A DNA stretch of 64,000 bases from Sphingosinicella sp. (GCF_013911755.1 NZ_JACESP010000005.1:1-64000); one strand, 5' to 3'. Counted from the first letter of the stretch, positions 33,225-43,232 are shown. The notes: generated by a model from the sequence alone, not told the origin. Numbers and translations are program-made.

Positions 33225-33878
33225 CTGAACGCAGCCGTGGTTCGCCGGACACTCGACACGCTCATTCGCGCGCGTGGAGAGGATTACGCGTCTGTGTCGC
33301 GCCTCATCGGCCGTAACCCGACCTATATTCAGCAGTTCATCCGGCGCGGCGTGCCCCGCAAGCTCGACGAGGATGACCGGCGCACGCTCGCGCGCCATTT
33401 CGATGTGCCCGAACACGTCTTGGGCGGCCCTGAGTCCCGCGTCGGTCAGGCGGTCATCTCCCGTGCCGCCGAGGGCGCGGCGGCGGACGACTATCTGCTC
33501 ATCCCCTGTCTGGATGCCGCCGGAGATGCGCCAGAGGCCGCGCTCGCCTTTCAGACACGCTGGCTCACCGGGCTGTGCAGCGGCGATCCGCAAGCGCTCA
33601 CGGTCTTGCGCATCGCGGGCGATGCGATGCACCCCACGCTTTCGCACGGCGATCCGGTGCTCATCGACATGGCTGACGGTGCCGAAACCCTGCGCGACGG
33701 CATTTACGCGCTGCGCAGCGGCGGAAGCGTGGTCGTGAAGCGGTTGACGCGAAACCCTGCGTCAGGCGGCATCGCCATCAAGAGCGACAACCCCGGCTGG
33801 CCCGACTGGGAGGATTGCCCGGCGGAGAGCCTGGACATCGTCGGCCGTGTGATCTGGGTGGGCCGCGAACTGCGCTGA
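33225..33878 (+). CDS. S24/LexA-like HTH regulator lacking the catalytic serine, apparent CTG start
   Basis: The 217-residue protein has an N-terminal helix-turn-helix (YASVSRLIGRNPTYIQQFIRRG) and a C-terminal S24 peptidase-like domain. The segment that normally reads GDSM reads GDAM (A134), so the nucleophile of LexA-type self-cleavage is missing, while the partner lysine is kept (K172 in VVVKRL). It should bind DNA and dimerise but not cleave itself. GGAGG (33214-33218) lies six bases before CTG 33225, giving MNAAVVRRTLDTLI, which fits homologues. The first conventional start, GTG 33237, is 18 bases from that site. Targets unknown; autoregulation is likely. Confidence 0.75.
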   Translation: MNAAVVRRTLDTLIRARGEDYASVSRLIGRNPTYIQQFIRRGVPRKLDEDDRRTLARHFDVPEHVLGGPESRVGQAVISRAAEGAAADDYLLIPCLDAAGDAPEAALAFQTRWLTGLCSGDPQALTVLRIAGDAMHPTLSHGDPVLIDMADGAETLRDGIYALRSGGSVVVKRLTRNPASGGIAIKSDNPGWPDWEDCPAESLDIVGRVIWVGRELR

Positions 33879-33881
33879 AAT

Positions 33882-34064
33882 TCAGCGCTTTCGCCTGAAC
33901 ACCGTCCATAGAACGGCAAGCAGAATTCCGGCACCCATGCCGATGACGGCGCCGAGCATGGCCTGATGCCACGCAATACCGAATCCCGTGCCTGCAAAGA
34001 GCCCGAGCGCGATGAACAGTCCTGCGGGAGAGCTTTGGTTTTGCCCCGGCCGTTCAGCCTGCAT
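33882..34064 (-). CDS. Small two-helix membrane protein (60 aa)
   Basis: The 60-residue protein has two hydrophobic segments (AGLFIALGLFAGTGFGIAWH and AMLGAVIGMGAGILLAVLW) with glycine-zipper spacing, and a basic C-terminal RRKR. It converges on the S24-type gene with three bases between the stops. The function is unknown; a role in membrane stress is only a guess from its shape. Confidence 0.6.
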   Translation of the reverse strand: MQAERPGQNQSSPAGLFIALGLFAGTGFGIAWHQAMLGAVIGMGAGILLAVLWTVFRRKR

Positions 34065-34241
34065 TTCTCATTCCTTCGATACCTTCAGGTCGATTTCTGC
34101 ACCAACTGTCCCGTCCTGAAACAGGCCGCACATGCCATGCAGACAGTGAAACAATAAAGCCCTTTGAATTCAGGCGATTGGCTTCTGGCATCGGCCTTGC
34201 TGGAGACGGTGCAGGAACAGGATAGGCGGGGGTAATCTCCA

Positions 34242-34451
34242 ATGCAATTGCTTGCCATACATGATCGCGGTTCGCTCGAGGATGCCTCGAGCCTGATCGC
34301 CAAGTTCGGGGATGACGCTGTCGTCGAAGCCGCGACCATCGCCGATCGCTACCGCGACTCCGGCAATCTCAACCTTTTCTGCCGCTGGCGGCAGGTCGAG
34401 CGCGCCATCATGCTGCTCCAGCTGGAGGACGTCGTCGGCGAAGTGCACTGA
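34242..34451 (+). CDS. Small conserved sphingomonad-type protein (69 aa)
   Basis: The 69-residue protein contains FCRWRQVERAIMLLQ and ends VVGEVH, which matches an unnamed short protein I associate with sphingomonads (core FCRWRQ-(V/I)-ERL/A). It is helical, with no membrane span. The Shine-Dalgarno is weak (GGGG about 11 bases upstream). The 180 bases before it hold no other supportable gene. The function is unknown. Confidence 0.65.
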   Translation: MQLLAIHDRGSLEDASSLIAKFGDDAVVEAATIADRYRDSGNLNLFCRWRQVERAIMLLQLEDVVGEVH

Positions 34452-34535
34452 TCCGTCGATGAGCCGATAGGCCGAGGCGGAAACCCGGCAAAATTCCCCT
34501 ACCGGCGCGGGGCCGGCTTCGGCTAGACCCGTGTA

Positions 34536-36533
34536 ATGTATCGAGCGCTGATCGGCACCAGTATCGCGGCTATTGCGCTCTTCCTGTCGTCACCGGCGGC
34601 GGCCCAGCAGCCTGCGACCCCCGCATCGGGCGAAAAGCCAGCCCCTGATGCCGCTGATCCTGCGGACGCGAACGACCAGAGAACCAACCCCCGCGCCCCG
34701 CTCCCCGAGCTTCCCGAGATCGAGGACGAATGGAAAGACCTCTTCGCCGAAGAGGCCGCCGACGCCGACGTCGCGCTGGAGACGCAGGAAGCGCCCGTCG
34801 ATCTTCGCTATGATTTCGATCTGGGGCCGATCGGCCACCTCAAGGTCGCCGACGCGTTCAAGTCGCTTTCGGCGCTCTATGCCGGGCGCAGCAAGACCGT
34901 ACCGTCGCTCGCCGAGCTTCAGCGCCGCGCGCGCACCGATACCGAACTGCTGACGCGCCTGCTCCGCGCAGAGGGCTATTACGATCCCGAAATCGCGATC
35001 GAGGTCGATCCCGCCGCCCGCAACGGCCGCGTTAAGGTCACTGCCGCGGTCGACACGGGGCCGCGCTACGCGCTCGGCGATATCCAGGTCAATGTGGACG
35101 ACGAGGCGGAACGCGCGCTCGTCGAGCAGAAGCTCGACCTCAAGGAAAAGCAGCCGCTCGTCGCCAACGACGTGAACGCGGCGCTGGACCGGCTTCGCCT
35201 CGGCCTCGGCGAAAGCGGCTTTCCGTTCGCGGACGTTGAAAATCCGGACATCGTCGTCGATCACGATACGCGCACGGCGACCTATGCGCTGAATGTGAAG
35301 CTCGGCGACAGTTCCCGCTTCGGCCAGATTCGCGTCGATGGCGACCCGCTGTTCAGCGCCAAGCACATCGGCCGTCTCGCCCGCTTCAAGCCGGGCGACC
35401 CTTACGACACGCGCGAGATCGAAGACCTTCGCCGCGCGCTGATCGCCACCGGTCTCGTCAGCACGGTCAGCATCACCCCGGAACGCCAGGAACCGCAGGC
35501 CGACGGCACGGTGCCCGTGAATGTCGTCGTCGCGCTCACCCCTGCCCCGCAGCGCACGCTGGCCGGGCAGGTCGGCTACAGCACCACCGACGGCTTCCGC
35601 GTCGAGGCGAGCTGGCAGCACCGGAACCTCATCCGCCCGCAGGGGCAGGTCACGTTCCGCGGCGTGCTCGGCACGCAGGAGCAGCGCCTGTCCGCCGATC
35701 TCCGCCGCTCGAACTGGAAGCAGCGCGACCGCACGCTTGCCGCGCGCGTCGAGGCGAGCGTCGAGGATCGCGAGGCCTATTATGCGCGCACGCTCAGCCT
35801 CGGCGCCTTCATCGAGCGCGAGACCAACCTCATCTGGCAGAAGGCGTGGACCTACCGGTTCGGCGCCGAGCTGCTGGCTTCGGAAGAGCGTGACCGCAGC
35901 CTGCGCATCGCGCCGGGCTTCGCGCCGCTGCGAACCTTCATCATCGCCGCCGCGCCGGTGCAGATCGCCTACGACGGCACCGATGATCTGCTCGATCCCA
36001 AGCGCGGCTTCCGCCTCACGGGCTGGGCGAGCCCGGAAGGCTCGTTCCAGGACGGGTTCTTCGGCTACACGCGCGCGCAGGTGGATGGCTCGGCCTACCT
36101 GCCGATGATGGAAGACAAGCTCGTCCTTGCCGGACGCGCGCGCCTCGGCACGATCTTCGGCGCCACGCGCTCGCGCATCGCGCCGTCGCGGCGTTTCTAC
36201 GCGGGCGGCGGCGGCTCGGTGCGCGGCTACGGCTATCAGGATGTCGGCCCGCAGGACGCGGACGGAGATCCGCTCGGCGGCCGCAGCCTGATGGAGTTCA
36301 GCCTCGAGGCGCGCTACCGCTTCGGCAACTTCGGCATCGTGCCCTTCGTCGACGCGGGCCAGATCGACACCCGCTCCTACCCGCGCTTCCGCGACCTGCA
36401 GTTCGGTGCCGGCATTGGCGCGCGCTACTACACGAACTTCGGCCCCGTCCGCATCGACGTCGCCACCCCGCTCAACCGTCAGAAGGGCGACTCCCGCGTC
36501 GCCGTCTACGTCTCCATCGGGCAGGCGTTCTGA
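34536..36533 (+). CDS. tamA: Autotransporter assembly complex protein TamA
   Basis: The 665-residue Omp85-family outer-membrane protein has a signal peptide (MYRALIGTSIAAIALFLSSPAAAQ). A Pro/Asp-rich stretch and POTRA domains follow (roughly 95-335), then a C-terminal 16-strand barrel. FYAGGGGSVRGYGYQDVGP near residue 555 holds the conserved (V/I)RGY element of loop 6. With TamB it helps place selected outer-membrane proteins and moves lipids across the envelope. Its stop overlaps the tamB start (TGATG), a standard tamAB operon. Confidence 0.95.
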   Translation: MYRALIGTSIAAIALFLSSPAAAQQPATPASGEKPAPDAADPADANDQRTNPRAPLPELPEIEDEWKDLFAEEAADADVALETQEAPVDLRYDFDLGPIGHLKVADAFKSLSALYAGRSKTVPSLAELQRRARTDTELLTRLLRAEGYYDPEIAIEVDPAARNGRVKVTAAVDTGPRYALGDIQVNVDDEAERALVEQKLDLKEKQPLVANDVNAALDRLRLGLGESGFPFADVENPDIVVDHDTRTATYALNVKLGDSSRFGQIRVDGDPLFSAKHIGRLARFKPGDPYDTREIEDLRRALIATGLVSTVSITPERQEPQADGTVPVNVVVALTPAPQRTLAGQVGYSTTDGFRVEASWQHRNLIRPQGQVTFRGVLGTQEQRLSADLRRSNWKQRDRTLAARVEASVEDREAYYARTLSLGAFIERETNLIWQKAWTYRFGAELLASEERDRSLRIAPGFAPLRTFIIAAAPVQIAYDGTDDLLDPKRGFRLTGWASPEGSFQDGFFGYTRAQVDGSAYLPMMEDKLVLAGRARLGTIFGATRSRIAPSRRFYAGGGGSVRGYGYQDVGPQDADGDPLGGRSLMEFSLEARYRFGNFGIVPFVDAGQIDTRSYPRFRDLQFGAGIGARYYTNFGPVRIDVATPLNRQKGDSRVAVYVSIGQAF

Positions 36534-39500
36534 TGGAGCGCGACGGCATCATCGAGGAGATCGAGGACGAGGTGCTGAGCCGCCCGTTCTGGACCTATGC
36601 GATGCGCGGTTTCCTCTGGCTCTCCGCGATCGCCGTTGGCCTTGCGCTGCTCATCGCCGCCGCGCTTACCGTGCTCGATACGGACAAAGGCCGGGCCTGG
36701 CTCGTCGCGCGCGTCATGGGCCTTACGCCCGAATCGGGGCTGCGTATCAACATCGACCGGATCGACGGCTCGCTCTACGGCGCCGCCGTCGTCCACGGCC
36801 TCACCCTGTCGGACCCGCAGGGCCGCTTCCTCGAAGCCCCGCGTGTCGAGCTCGACTGGCGCCCGCAGGCGGTGTTCAGCCGCCGGCTCCATATCGTGAA
36901 GCTCGTCGTGCCCGAGGCGCGGCTGCTCAAGGTCCCCAAGCTGATCCCGAGCGAGGAGGAAAAGCCGATCCTCCCGAACTACGACATCTATGTCGGACGT
37001 TTCGAGATCGGCAACCTGACGCTCGAACCACCCGTTCTCGGCAAGCGCCACCAGATCTCCGCGGACGGCGGCGCCGACATCGCGAGCGGCCGCCTGCTCG
37101 CCGCGCTGCGCGCCTCCTCACGCACTGGCGGCGACGCGCTCGTCGCCCGCGTCGATGCCCGACCCGACGACAAGGTGTTCGATATCGAAGGCCGCCTCGT
37201 GGCGCCCGCAGGCGGGGTCGTCGGCGGCATTCTCGGCCTCGATCAGCCGCTCGTCGCCACGATCGAAGGCGAAGGCAGCTGGCAGAAGTGGCGCGGCACG
37301 GCCGTCGGCAAGCTCGGCGACGCCCCGCTCATGGACCTCGCGCTCAGCGCCGACGACGGCCGCTTCGCGCTCAAGGGCACCGCCTCCCCCGGCCTTGCCG
37401 TCGGCGGTCTCGTCCGCAAGTTCGGCTCGCCGTCGATCGAGGTGGACGCCGCCGCGACGATTGCCGAGCGCGTCATCGAAGGCCGCGCCTCGATCGTCTC
37501 CCCATCGGTGGGCATCGAACTCGACGGCACGGTGGACCTCGCCGAATCCCGCTTCCGCACCGTCTCGGTCGGCGCCTCGGTACGCCAGCCGAAGGCGCTC
37601 ATCTCGACGATGACGGCGGACGACATGCGCCTCGCCATGACGCTCGATGGCCCCTTCTCGCGCCCCCTCGTCGATTATCGCCTGTCCGCCAACTGGCTCG
37701 CCATCGGCACCACGCGCCTCGACCGTGTCGAGGTGACGGGCAAGGGCGAACTCCCGAAGGACAAGCTCGCCGTTCCCGTCGAGGCGCGCGCGCTTCGCGT
37801 CACCGGGCTCGGCGAACTCGTCGAGGCCCTCGCCACCAACCCGCGCATCACCGGCGTCATCGCGCTCGAAGGCCCCAACATCGTCGGCAAGGGCCTCAAG
37901 GTTTCGAGCGACCGCGTCACAGCGCTCGCCGATCTCCGCATCGAAACGCGCACGGGCCGCTACAGCGTCAAAGCTGACGGCAACCTGCCACGCTATGTCA
38001 TCCCCGGTCTCGGCAGGGCCGACATGAAGGCGAATCTGCTCTTCGAACCCGACACGCGCGCCGGCAATCGCCTGCGGATCAGCGGCAAGGCCAACGCCGC
38101 GATGACGCGTCTCGACAACGGCCTGCTCAGCTTCCTCTTCCAGGGCAATCCACGCGTCGTCGCCAACATTGTCCGCACGCCCGACGGTCTCGTCACCTTC
38201 ACGAACGCTGTGCTCACCTCGCCCGACATGCGCGTCACCGGGCGCGGCACCTATGCGATGGACCAGCGCATCCGCTTCACCGGCAATGCCGTTTCGGAGC
38301 GCTACGGCCCGATGGACGTGGAACTCGGTGGCCTCGTGACGCGCCCCGAAGCGCGCATACGTGTCAAAAGCTACGCGGCGGGCATCGAGCTTCGCGACAT
38401 TCGCGCCACCTTCACGCCGCAGGGCGAGAATTATGTCTTCACCGCGCTTGCCGACACGGTGGCAGGCCCGGCGCGCGCGCGGGGCCGCATCCTCACCGGC
38501 GCGCCGCAGACCGTCTACGACATCGAAGCCGCCGAGATCGCGGGGCTGACAGCATCGGGCCCGCTCCGCGCGGTGGAAGGCGCACCGGCAGTCTCGGGCG
38601 TGCTCGACGTGCGCGGCACCGGCATCTCAGGGAAAATCCGCCTGTCGCCCGAAGACGGCGTGCAGCGCATCGACGCCAATCTCGGTGCGCGTGCCGCGCG
38701 GCTCGATTTCGGCGGCGGCACCACCATCCGGCGCGGCTGGGTAGACGGCAGCATCGTGCTCCGGGAGGCCGGCGCCGAAATCTCCGGCCGCTTCGATATC
38801 GAAGGCCTGAAGCAGTCGGCGCTGCTCCTGAAGACGCTGAAGGGCACGCTTGAAATGCAGGCGGGCGAAGGCACCGCCGCGCTCATCGCCACCGGCGAGC
38901 GCGGCGCGCCCTTCACGTTCGATCTTGCGGCGAGCTTCGATCCCGAAAGCGTCATCATCACCAGCCAGGGCACGATCGCCCGGCAGAAATTCGCGCTTGC
39001 GGCGCCCGCACGCCTCGAACGCGGCGAAGATGGCTGGCAGCTTGCGCCCGTGGTGCTCAACCTGCCGTCGGGTTCCGCGCGGATCAGCGGCACGTTCGGC
39101 GACACGATCGCTCTCACCACCGATCTCAATGCCGCCGGGCTCGGCCTGCTTCAGCTCGCGCTGCCGGGCATGAACTTCACCGGCACTGCGAGCGGCCGCA
39201 TCGACATGATCTTCCCCTCCGGCGGCCTCCCGCGCGGCACGGCGAAGCTGCGCGTCACCGATTTCACGCGCGCGAGCGAGGCCTTCTCGAAGCCCGTCGA
39301 TCTTGCCGTCGTCGCGCAGCTCGAAGCGAACAAGGCGGTGATGCGCGCCGCCTTCCTCGATAATGGCCAGCGCCTCGGCATCCTGCAGGGCCGTCTGCTG
39401 TCGATCCCCGGCAGCATCGACGACCCCTGGCTCGACCGCCTGATGAAGGCGCCGATCACGGGTCAGCTCCGCTGGCGCGGCCCCGCCGAGATGCTGTGGC

Positions 39501-40744
39501 CCTTGACCGGCGTCGGCGCGCTCAGCGTGCGCGGCAACATCGCGGTGGCGCTGGAGATCAGCGGCGAGCTTGGCGACCCCGCCCTCACCGGCGTCGTGCG
39601 CTCGCGCGCCTCGCGCATCGAAAGCGCGATCACCGGCACCGTCGTGGACAACATCCGCCTCGACGGGCGCTTCACCGGCTCGCGCCTCGAACTCACCGGC
39701 TTTTCCGGCACCGCCGGCACCGGCAGCATCTCCGGTAGCGGCGGCATCGACCTTTCGTTCGCGCGCGGTTTCCCGATCGAGATCGCGATGATCATGAAAT
39801 CGGCGTTGATCCTCAATCGCGACGACCTGCGCGCCACCGCGAGCGGCCCCTTGCGCATCAGCAACAGCCCGGAAGGCGCGATCATCTCGGGCGACGTCAA
39901 GATCGATCGCGCCCGCTTCAATATCGGGCAGACCGCGCAAACCGAGGTTCCCGCGCTCCGCGTGCGCGAGAAGAACACCGAGCTGCTGCGCGCGGAACCC
40001 CTCGTCGTCGAAGGCGCGGCAGAGCCCACCGTCTGGCAGCTCGACGTGAAGGCAAAGGGCAACAACGAGATCATGGTCCGCGGCATGGGTCTCGATTCGG
40101 AATGGTCGGCGAATCTCGACATCAAGGGCTCGGCGACCGCCCCGCGCATCAGCGGCGTCGCCGAACTCGTGCGCGGCGACTACGAATTCGCAGGCAAGAC
40201 CTTCCGGCTGACACGCGGCGAGCTGCGCTTCACCGGCACCTATCCGCCCGATCCCGTGGTGGACATCGCCGCCGAGGCGCGCGTGGAGGGTCTCACCGCC
40301 ACAATCACGATCCGTGGCACCGGCCAGCGTCCCGAAATTGCCTTCTCGTCGATCCCGGCGCTGCCGCAGGATGAGGTGCTCTCGCGCGTGCTCTTCGGCA
40401 CCTCGATCGCGAATCTCTCCGCGCCCGAGGCGCTGCAGCTCGCCGGCGCGGTCGCCTCGCTGCAGGGCGGCGGCGGCGGTATCAACCCGATCAACGCCGT
40501 GCGCCGCGCCGTGGGCCTCGATCGTTTGCGCATCATGGAGGCGAACCAGCTCACCGGCCAGAAAACCGCCGTCGCGGCGGGCGAGTACCTGACCGACCGT
40601 GTCTACGTGGAGGTCGCCACCGACGCGCAGGGCTACACGGCCACCCAGCTGGAGATCGAACTGACCCGCGCGCTTTCGATCCTCTCGTCGGTCGCGACGC
40701 TCGGCGGCACCAGCGTCAACCTGCGCTGGTCGAAGGACTACTGA
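36533..40744 (+). CDS. tamB: Translocation/assembly module TamB (DUF490)
   Basis: The 1403-residue protein has one N-terminal membrane span (FLWLSAIAVGLALLIAAALTVL) and then a very long beta-rich region spanning the periplasm as an AsmA-like taco-shaped groove. The C-terminal TamB domain is complete: GDYEFAGKTFRLTRGELRFTG, then IRGTGQRPEIAFSSIPALPQDEVLSRVLFG, and finally LGGTSVNLRWSKDY. It works with TamA in outer-membrane assembly and anterograde phospholipid transport. It begins on the last base of the tamA stop. The tRNA-His gene follows on the other strand. Confidence 0.95.
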   Translation: MERDGIIEEIEDEVLSRPFWTYAMRGFLWLSAIAVGLALLIAAALTVLDTDKGRAWLVARVMGLTPESGLRINIDRIDGSLYGAAVVHGLTLSDPQGRFLEAPRVELDWRPQAVFSRRLHIVKLVVPEARLLKVPKLIPSEEEKPILPNYDIYVGRFEIGNLTLEPPVLGKRHQISADGGADIASGRLLAALRASSRTGGDALVARVDARPDDKVFDIEGRLVAPAGGVVGGILGLDQPLVATIEGEGSWQKWRGTAVGKLGDAPLMDLALSADDGRFALKGTASPGLAVGGLVRKFGSPSIEVDAAATIAERVIEGRASIVSPSVGIELDGTVDLAESRFRTVSVGASVRQPKALISTMTADDMRLAMTLDGPFSRPLVDYRLSANWLAIGTTRLDRVEVTGKGELPKDKLAVPVEARALRVTGLGELVEALATNPRITGVIALEGPNIVGKGLKVSSDRVTALADLRIETRTGRYSVKADGNLPRYVIPGLGRADMKANLLFEPDTRAGNRLRISGKANAAMTRLDNGLLSFLFQGNPRVVANIVRTPDGLVTFTNAVLTSPDMRVTGRGTYAMDQRIRFTGNAVSERYGPMDVELGGLVTRPEARIRVKSYAAGIELRDIRATFTPQGENYVFTALADTVAGPARARGRILTGAPQTVYDIEAAEIAGLTASGPLRAVEGAPAVSGVLDVRGTGISGKIRLSPEDGVQRIDANLGARAARLDFGGGTTIRRGWVDGSIVLREAGAEISGRFDIEGLKQSALLLKTLKGTLEMQAGEGTAALIATGERGAPFTFDLAASFDPESVIITSQGTIARQKFALAAPARLERGEDGWQLAPVVLNLPSGSARISGTFGDTIALTTDLNAAGLGLLQLALPGMNFTGTASGRIDMIFPSGGLPRGTAKLRVTDFTRASEAFSKPVDLAVVAQLEANKAVMRAAFLDNGQRLGILQGRLLSIPGSIDDPWLDRLMKAPITGQLRWRGPAEMLWPLTGVGALSVRGNIAVALEISGELGDPALTGVVRSRASRIESAITGTVVDNIRLDGRFTGSRLELTGFSGTAGTGSISGSGGIDLSFARGFPIEIAMIMKSALILNRDDLRATASGPLRISNSPEGAIISGDVKIDRARFNIGQTAQTEVPALRVREKNTELLRAEPLVVEGAAEPTVWQLDVKAKGNNEIMVRGMGLDSEWSANLDIKGSATAPRISGVAELVRGDYEFAGKTFRLTRGELRFTGTYPPDPVVDIAAEARVEGLTATITIRGTGQRPEIAFSSIPALPQDEVLSRVLFGTSIANLSAPEALQLAGAVASLQGGGGGINPINAVRRAVGLDRLRIMEANQLTGQKTAVAAGEYLTDRVYVEVATDAQGYTATQLEIELTRALSILSSVATLGGTSVNLRWSKDY

Positions 40745-40764
40745 CGGACGGAAAAGCAGGAAAA

Positions 40765-40842
40765 TGGGGCGACCGACGGGGATCGAACCCGCAACCTCCG
40801 GTACCACAAACCGGCGCTCTAACCGATTGAGCTACGGTCGCC
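40765..40842 (-). tRNA. tRNA-His (GTG)
   Basis: Read on the minus strand, the gene begins with the extra G-1 (40842) opposite C73, the hallmark of tRNA-His. The acceptor stem is GCGACCG with CGGTCGC. The anticodon GTG is at 40807-40805 in the loop TTTGTGGT. The T-arm is GCGGG-TTCGATC-CCCGT, and CCA is encoded at 40767-40765. Confidence 0.97.
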
Positions 40843-40993
40843 ACACGCGATGAGGATGCGCACATACGGGCGCCCCGGCCCGCCGTCAAGCGAGGCACTC
40901 GCCCCTGCTGAATTTTTAGGCAAGATGCCCGGAAGTCGTGCAATCGTTGGTCGGCAGGCTGCCTGAAAATGCGCTTTGCCGCGCTGCGGTATC

Positions 40994-41009
40994 TGGCACG
41001 GATCATGCG
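40994..41009 (+). promoter_or_regulatory. Sigma-54 promoter of glnB-glnA
   Basis: CTGGCACGGATCATGCG contains the -24 GG (40995-40996) and -12 GC (41007-41008) exactly ten bases apart, and TGGCAC is the full consensus -24 hexamer. The -12 part reads ATGC in place of TTGC. Transcription would start near 41020, about 50 bases before the glnB GTG. NtrC control is expected from the family; a clear upstream NtrC site was not seen. Confidence 0.75.
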
Positions 41010-41062
41010 TTACGCGAGGGCAATACCCCGTCCGGGGCAGATCGAATTCGTTCAAGGGGTAA

Positions 41063-41407
<345 letters not shown>

Positions 41408-41464
41408 ACAATCAATCGGGCAACAAACTCCACACCAGCAGGGTAAAAAGAGGAAAGGCGAGTA

Positions 41465-42877
41465 ATGGCGAACAAACCAGCCGACGTTCTGAAAATGATC
41501 AAGGACCAGGAGATCGAGTGGCTCGATGTCCGCTTCACTGACATTCGGGGCAAATGGCACCACATGGCGATGTGCGCCGGCGTGGTGGATGAAGACATGC
41601 TGACCGACGGCATCATGTTCGACGGCTCCTCGATCGACGGCTGGAAGGCCATCAACGAGTCCGACATGATCCTGAAGCCTGATCTTGACGCAGTCTATGT
41701 CGATCCGTTCTCGGCGACGCCGATGCTGATCGTGTTCTGCGACGTCGTCGATCCGGCGACGGGCGAGCTCTACGGCTCCGACCCGCGTTCGGTCGCCAAG
41801 CGCGCCGAAGCGTTCCTCGGCAACAGCGGCGTCGGCGACACCGCCTACGTTGGCCCCGAGGCCGAATTCTTCGTCTTCGACGACGTGCGCTTCGAAAACG
41901 GCTACGCCGGCTCGGGTTACAAGATCGACGACATCGAGCTGCCGACCAACACGGGCCGCGAGTACGACGAGGGCAACATGGGCCACCGTCCGCGCGCCAA
42001 GGGCGGCTACTTCCCCGTCGCGCCGGTTGATCCGTGCCATGATCTGCGTTCGGAAATGGTCTCCGTGATGCTCGAAATGGGCCTGCCCATGGACAAGCAC
42101 CATCACGAAGTTGCTGCAGCGCAGCACGAGCTTGGCCTCACCTTCGGCACGCTCGTCCAGACCGCCGATCGGATGCAGATCTACAAGTATGTCGTGCACA
42201 ACGTCGCGCACGCCTATGGCAAAACGGCAACATTCATGCCGAAGCCGATCAAGGACGACAACGGCTCGGGAATGCACACGCACATCTCGATCTGGAAGAA
42301 GGGCAAGCCGCTGTTTTCGGGCGACGGCTACGCCGGTCTTTCGGAAACCGCGCTGTTCTTCATCGGCGGCGTCATCAAGCACGCCAAGGCGCTGAACGCG
42401 TTCACGAACCCCTCGACGAACAGCTACAAGCGTCTCGTCCCGGGCTTCGAAGCGCCGGTGCTGCTGGCCTATTCCAGCCGCAACCGTTCGGCCTCCTGCC
42501 GTATTCCCTACGGCACCGGTCCGAAGAGCCGCCGCGTCGAGTTCCGCTTCCCGGACGCCACGGCAAACCCGTACCTCTGCTACGCCGCGATCCTGATGGC
42601 CGGCCTCGACGGTATCGAGAACCGCATCCACCCCGGCCAGCCGATGGACAAGAACCTCTACGACCTTCCGCCGAAGGAGCTGAAGAAGGTTCCGACCGTG
42701 TGCGGCTCGCTGCGTGAGGCGCTCGTCAACCTCGACAAGAACCGCAAGGTCTTCACGCGCGGCGGTGTCTTCACCGACGAGATGATCGACAGCTTCATCG
42801 ACCTGAAGATGCACGAAGTGCAGCGCTGGGAAATGGCGCCTTCGCCTGTCGAATTCGACATGTACTATTCGGCCTGA
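41465..42877 (+). CDS. glnA: Glutamine synthetase, type I
   Basis: The 470-residue dodecameric enzyme makes glutamine from glutamate and ammonia with ATP. It has [23 protein letters not shown], the HxHxS-type ATP site region ([12 protein letters not shown]), and [10 protein letters not shown]. The adenylylation tyrosine is Y399 in [10 protein letters not shown], so activity should be switched by GlnE under GlnB control. It lies 57 bases after glnB on the same transcript and ends at a strong terminator. Confidence 0.97.
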   Translation: MANKPADVLKMIKDQEIEWLDVRFTDIRGKWHHMAMCAGVVDEDMLTDGIMFDGSSIDGWKAINESDMILKPDLDAVYVDPFSATPMLIVFCDVVDPATGELYGSDPRSVAKRAEAFLGNSGVGDTAYVGPEAEFFVFDDVRFENGYAGSGYKIDDIELPTNTGREYDEGNMGHRPRAKGGYFPVAPVDPCHDLRSEMVSVMLEMGLPMDKHHHEVAAAQHELGLTFGTLVQTADRMQIYKYVVHNVAHAYGKTATFMPKPIKDDNGSGMHTHISIWKKGKPLFSGDGYAGLSETALFFIGGVIKHAKALNAFTNPSTNSYKRLVPGFEAPVLLAYSSRNRSASCRIPYGTGPKSRRVEFRFPDATANPYLCYAAILMAGLDGIENRIHPGQPMDKNLYDLPPKELKKVPTVCGSLREALVNLDKNRKVFTRGGVFTDEMIDSFIDLKMHEVQRWEMAPSPVEFDMYYSA

Positions 42878-42898
42878 TCGGGGGATTTGGGCCGTTCA

Positions 42899-42934
42899 GG
42901 GGCTCGCGCGAAAGCGCGGGCCCCTTTTCATTTT
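42899..42934 (+). terminator. Rho-independent terminator of glnBA
   Basis: GGGGCTCGCGC (42899-42909) pairs with GCGCGGGCCCC (42914-42924) over 11 positions with one G-T, around the GAAA tetraloop. TTTTCATTTT follows. It lies 22 bases after the glnA stop. Confidence 0.92.
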
Positions 42935-42959
42935 GGGCAGCATGGCCTGCAACCCGAGA

Positions 42960-43124
42960 CTACCGAAACATCTGCCGAATGGCACGGATGATTGGCGGTA
43001 TTGCGAACAGGAAACTGACATAAATCGCTATTTCGACAGCCAGTTTGGGAGCATCAACGTAGATCAGAATTAGCCCGAAACCGCCTGCGACACCCGCCAG
43101 CCAAGCCGAGATATCCGTCGCCAC
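42960..43124 (-). CDS. Possible small membrane protein (54 aa)
   Basis: GTG at 43124 opens a 54-residue frame with two hydrophobic spans: ISAWLAGVAGGFGLILIYVD and LAVEIAIYVSFLFAIPPII, then a basic end (RAIRQMFR). A GGGAGAAGAG sequence lies upstream at good distance. The stop is TAG at 42962-42960. I recognise no family, so the gene is supported only by its membrane-protein shape and ribosome site. It lies beyond the terminator that follows the TorF-type gene, so it would need its own promoter. Confidence 0.5.
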   Translation of the reverse strand: MATDISAWLAGVAGGFGLILIYVDAPKLAVEIAIYVSFLFAIPPIIRAIRQMFR

Positions 43125-43167
43125 GACTCTTCTCCCACTGGACGTTCACTGCTACAGTTCCAAGGCG

Positions 43168-43208
43168 CACAAAGAAAGCCCCGGAAGTCCTGAGACTTCC
43201 GGGGCTTT
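43168..43208 (-). terminator. Rho-independent terminator of the TorF-type gene
   Basis: A perfect 15-bp stem joins 43175-43189 with 43194-43208 around a four-base loop. On the minus strand it is followed by CTTTG after the TTT that closes the stem. It begins 25 bases after the TorF-type stop codon. The symmetric flanks mean it could also work on the plus strand. Confidence 0.88.
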
Positions 43209-43232
43209 CCCCGTGACGATTACATTATCGGA

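Noticed and set aside
33966-34242. Two short overlapping frames (plus 33966-34157, minus 34054-34242)
   Set aside because: Neither has a good ribosome site or family-like pattern, and they overlap better supported small genes.
38627-40807. 726-residue minus-strand open frame inside tamB
   Set aside because: It is antisense to the conserved TamB C-terminal domain and runs through tRNA-His; its composition is that of a GC-driven shadow.
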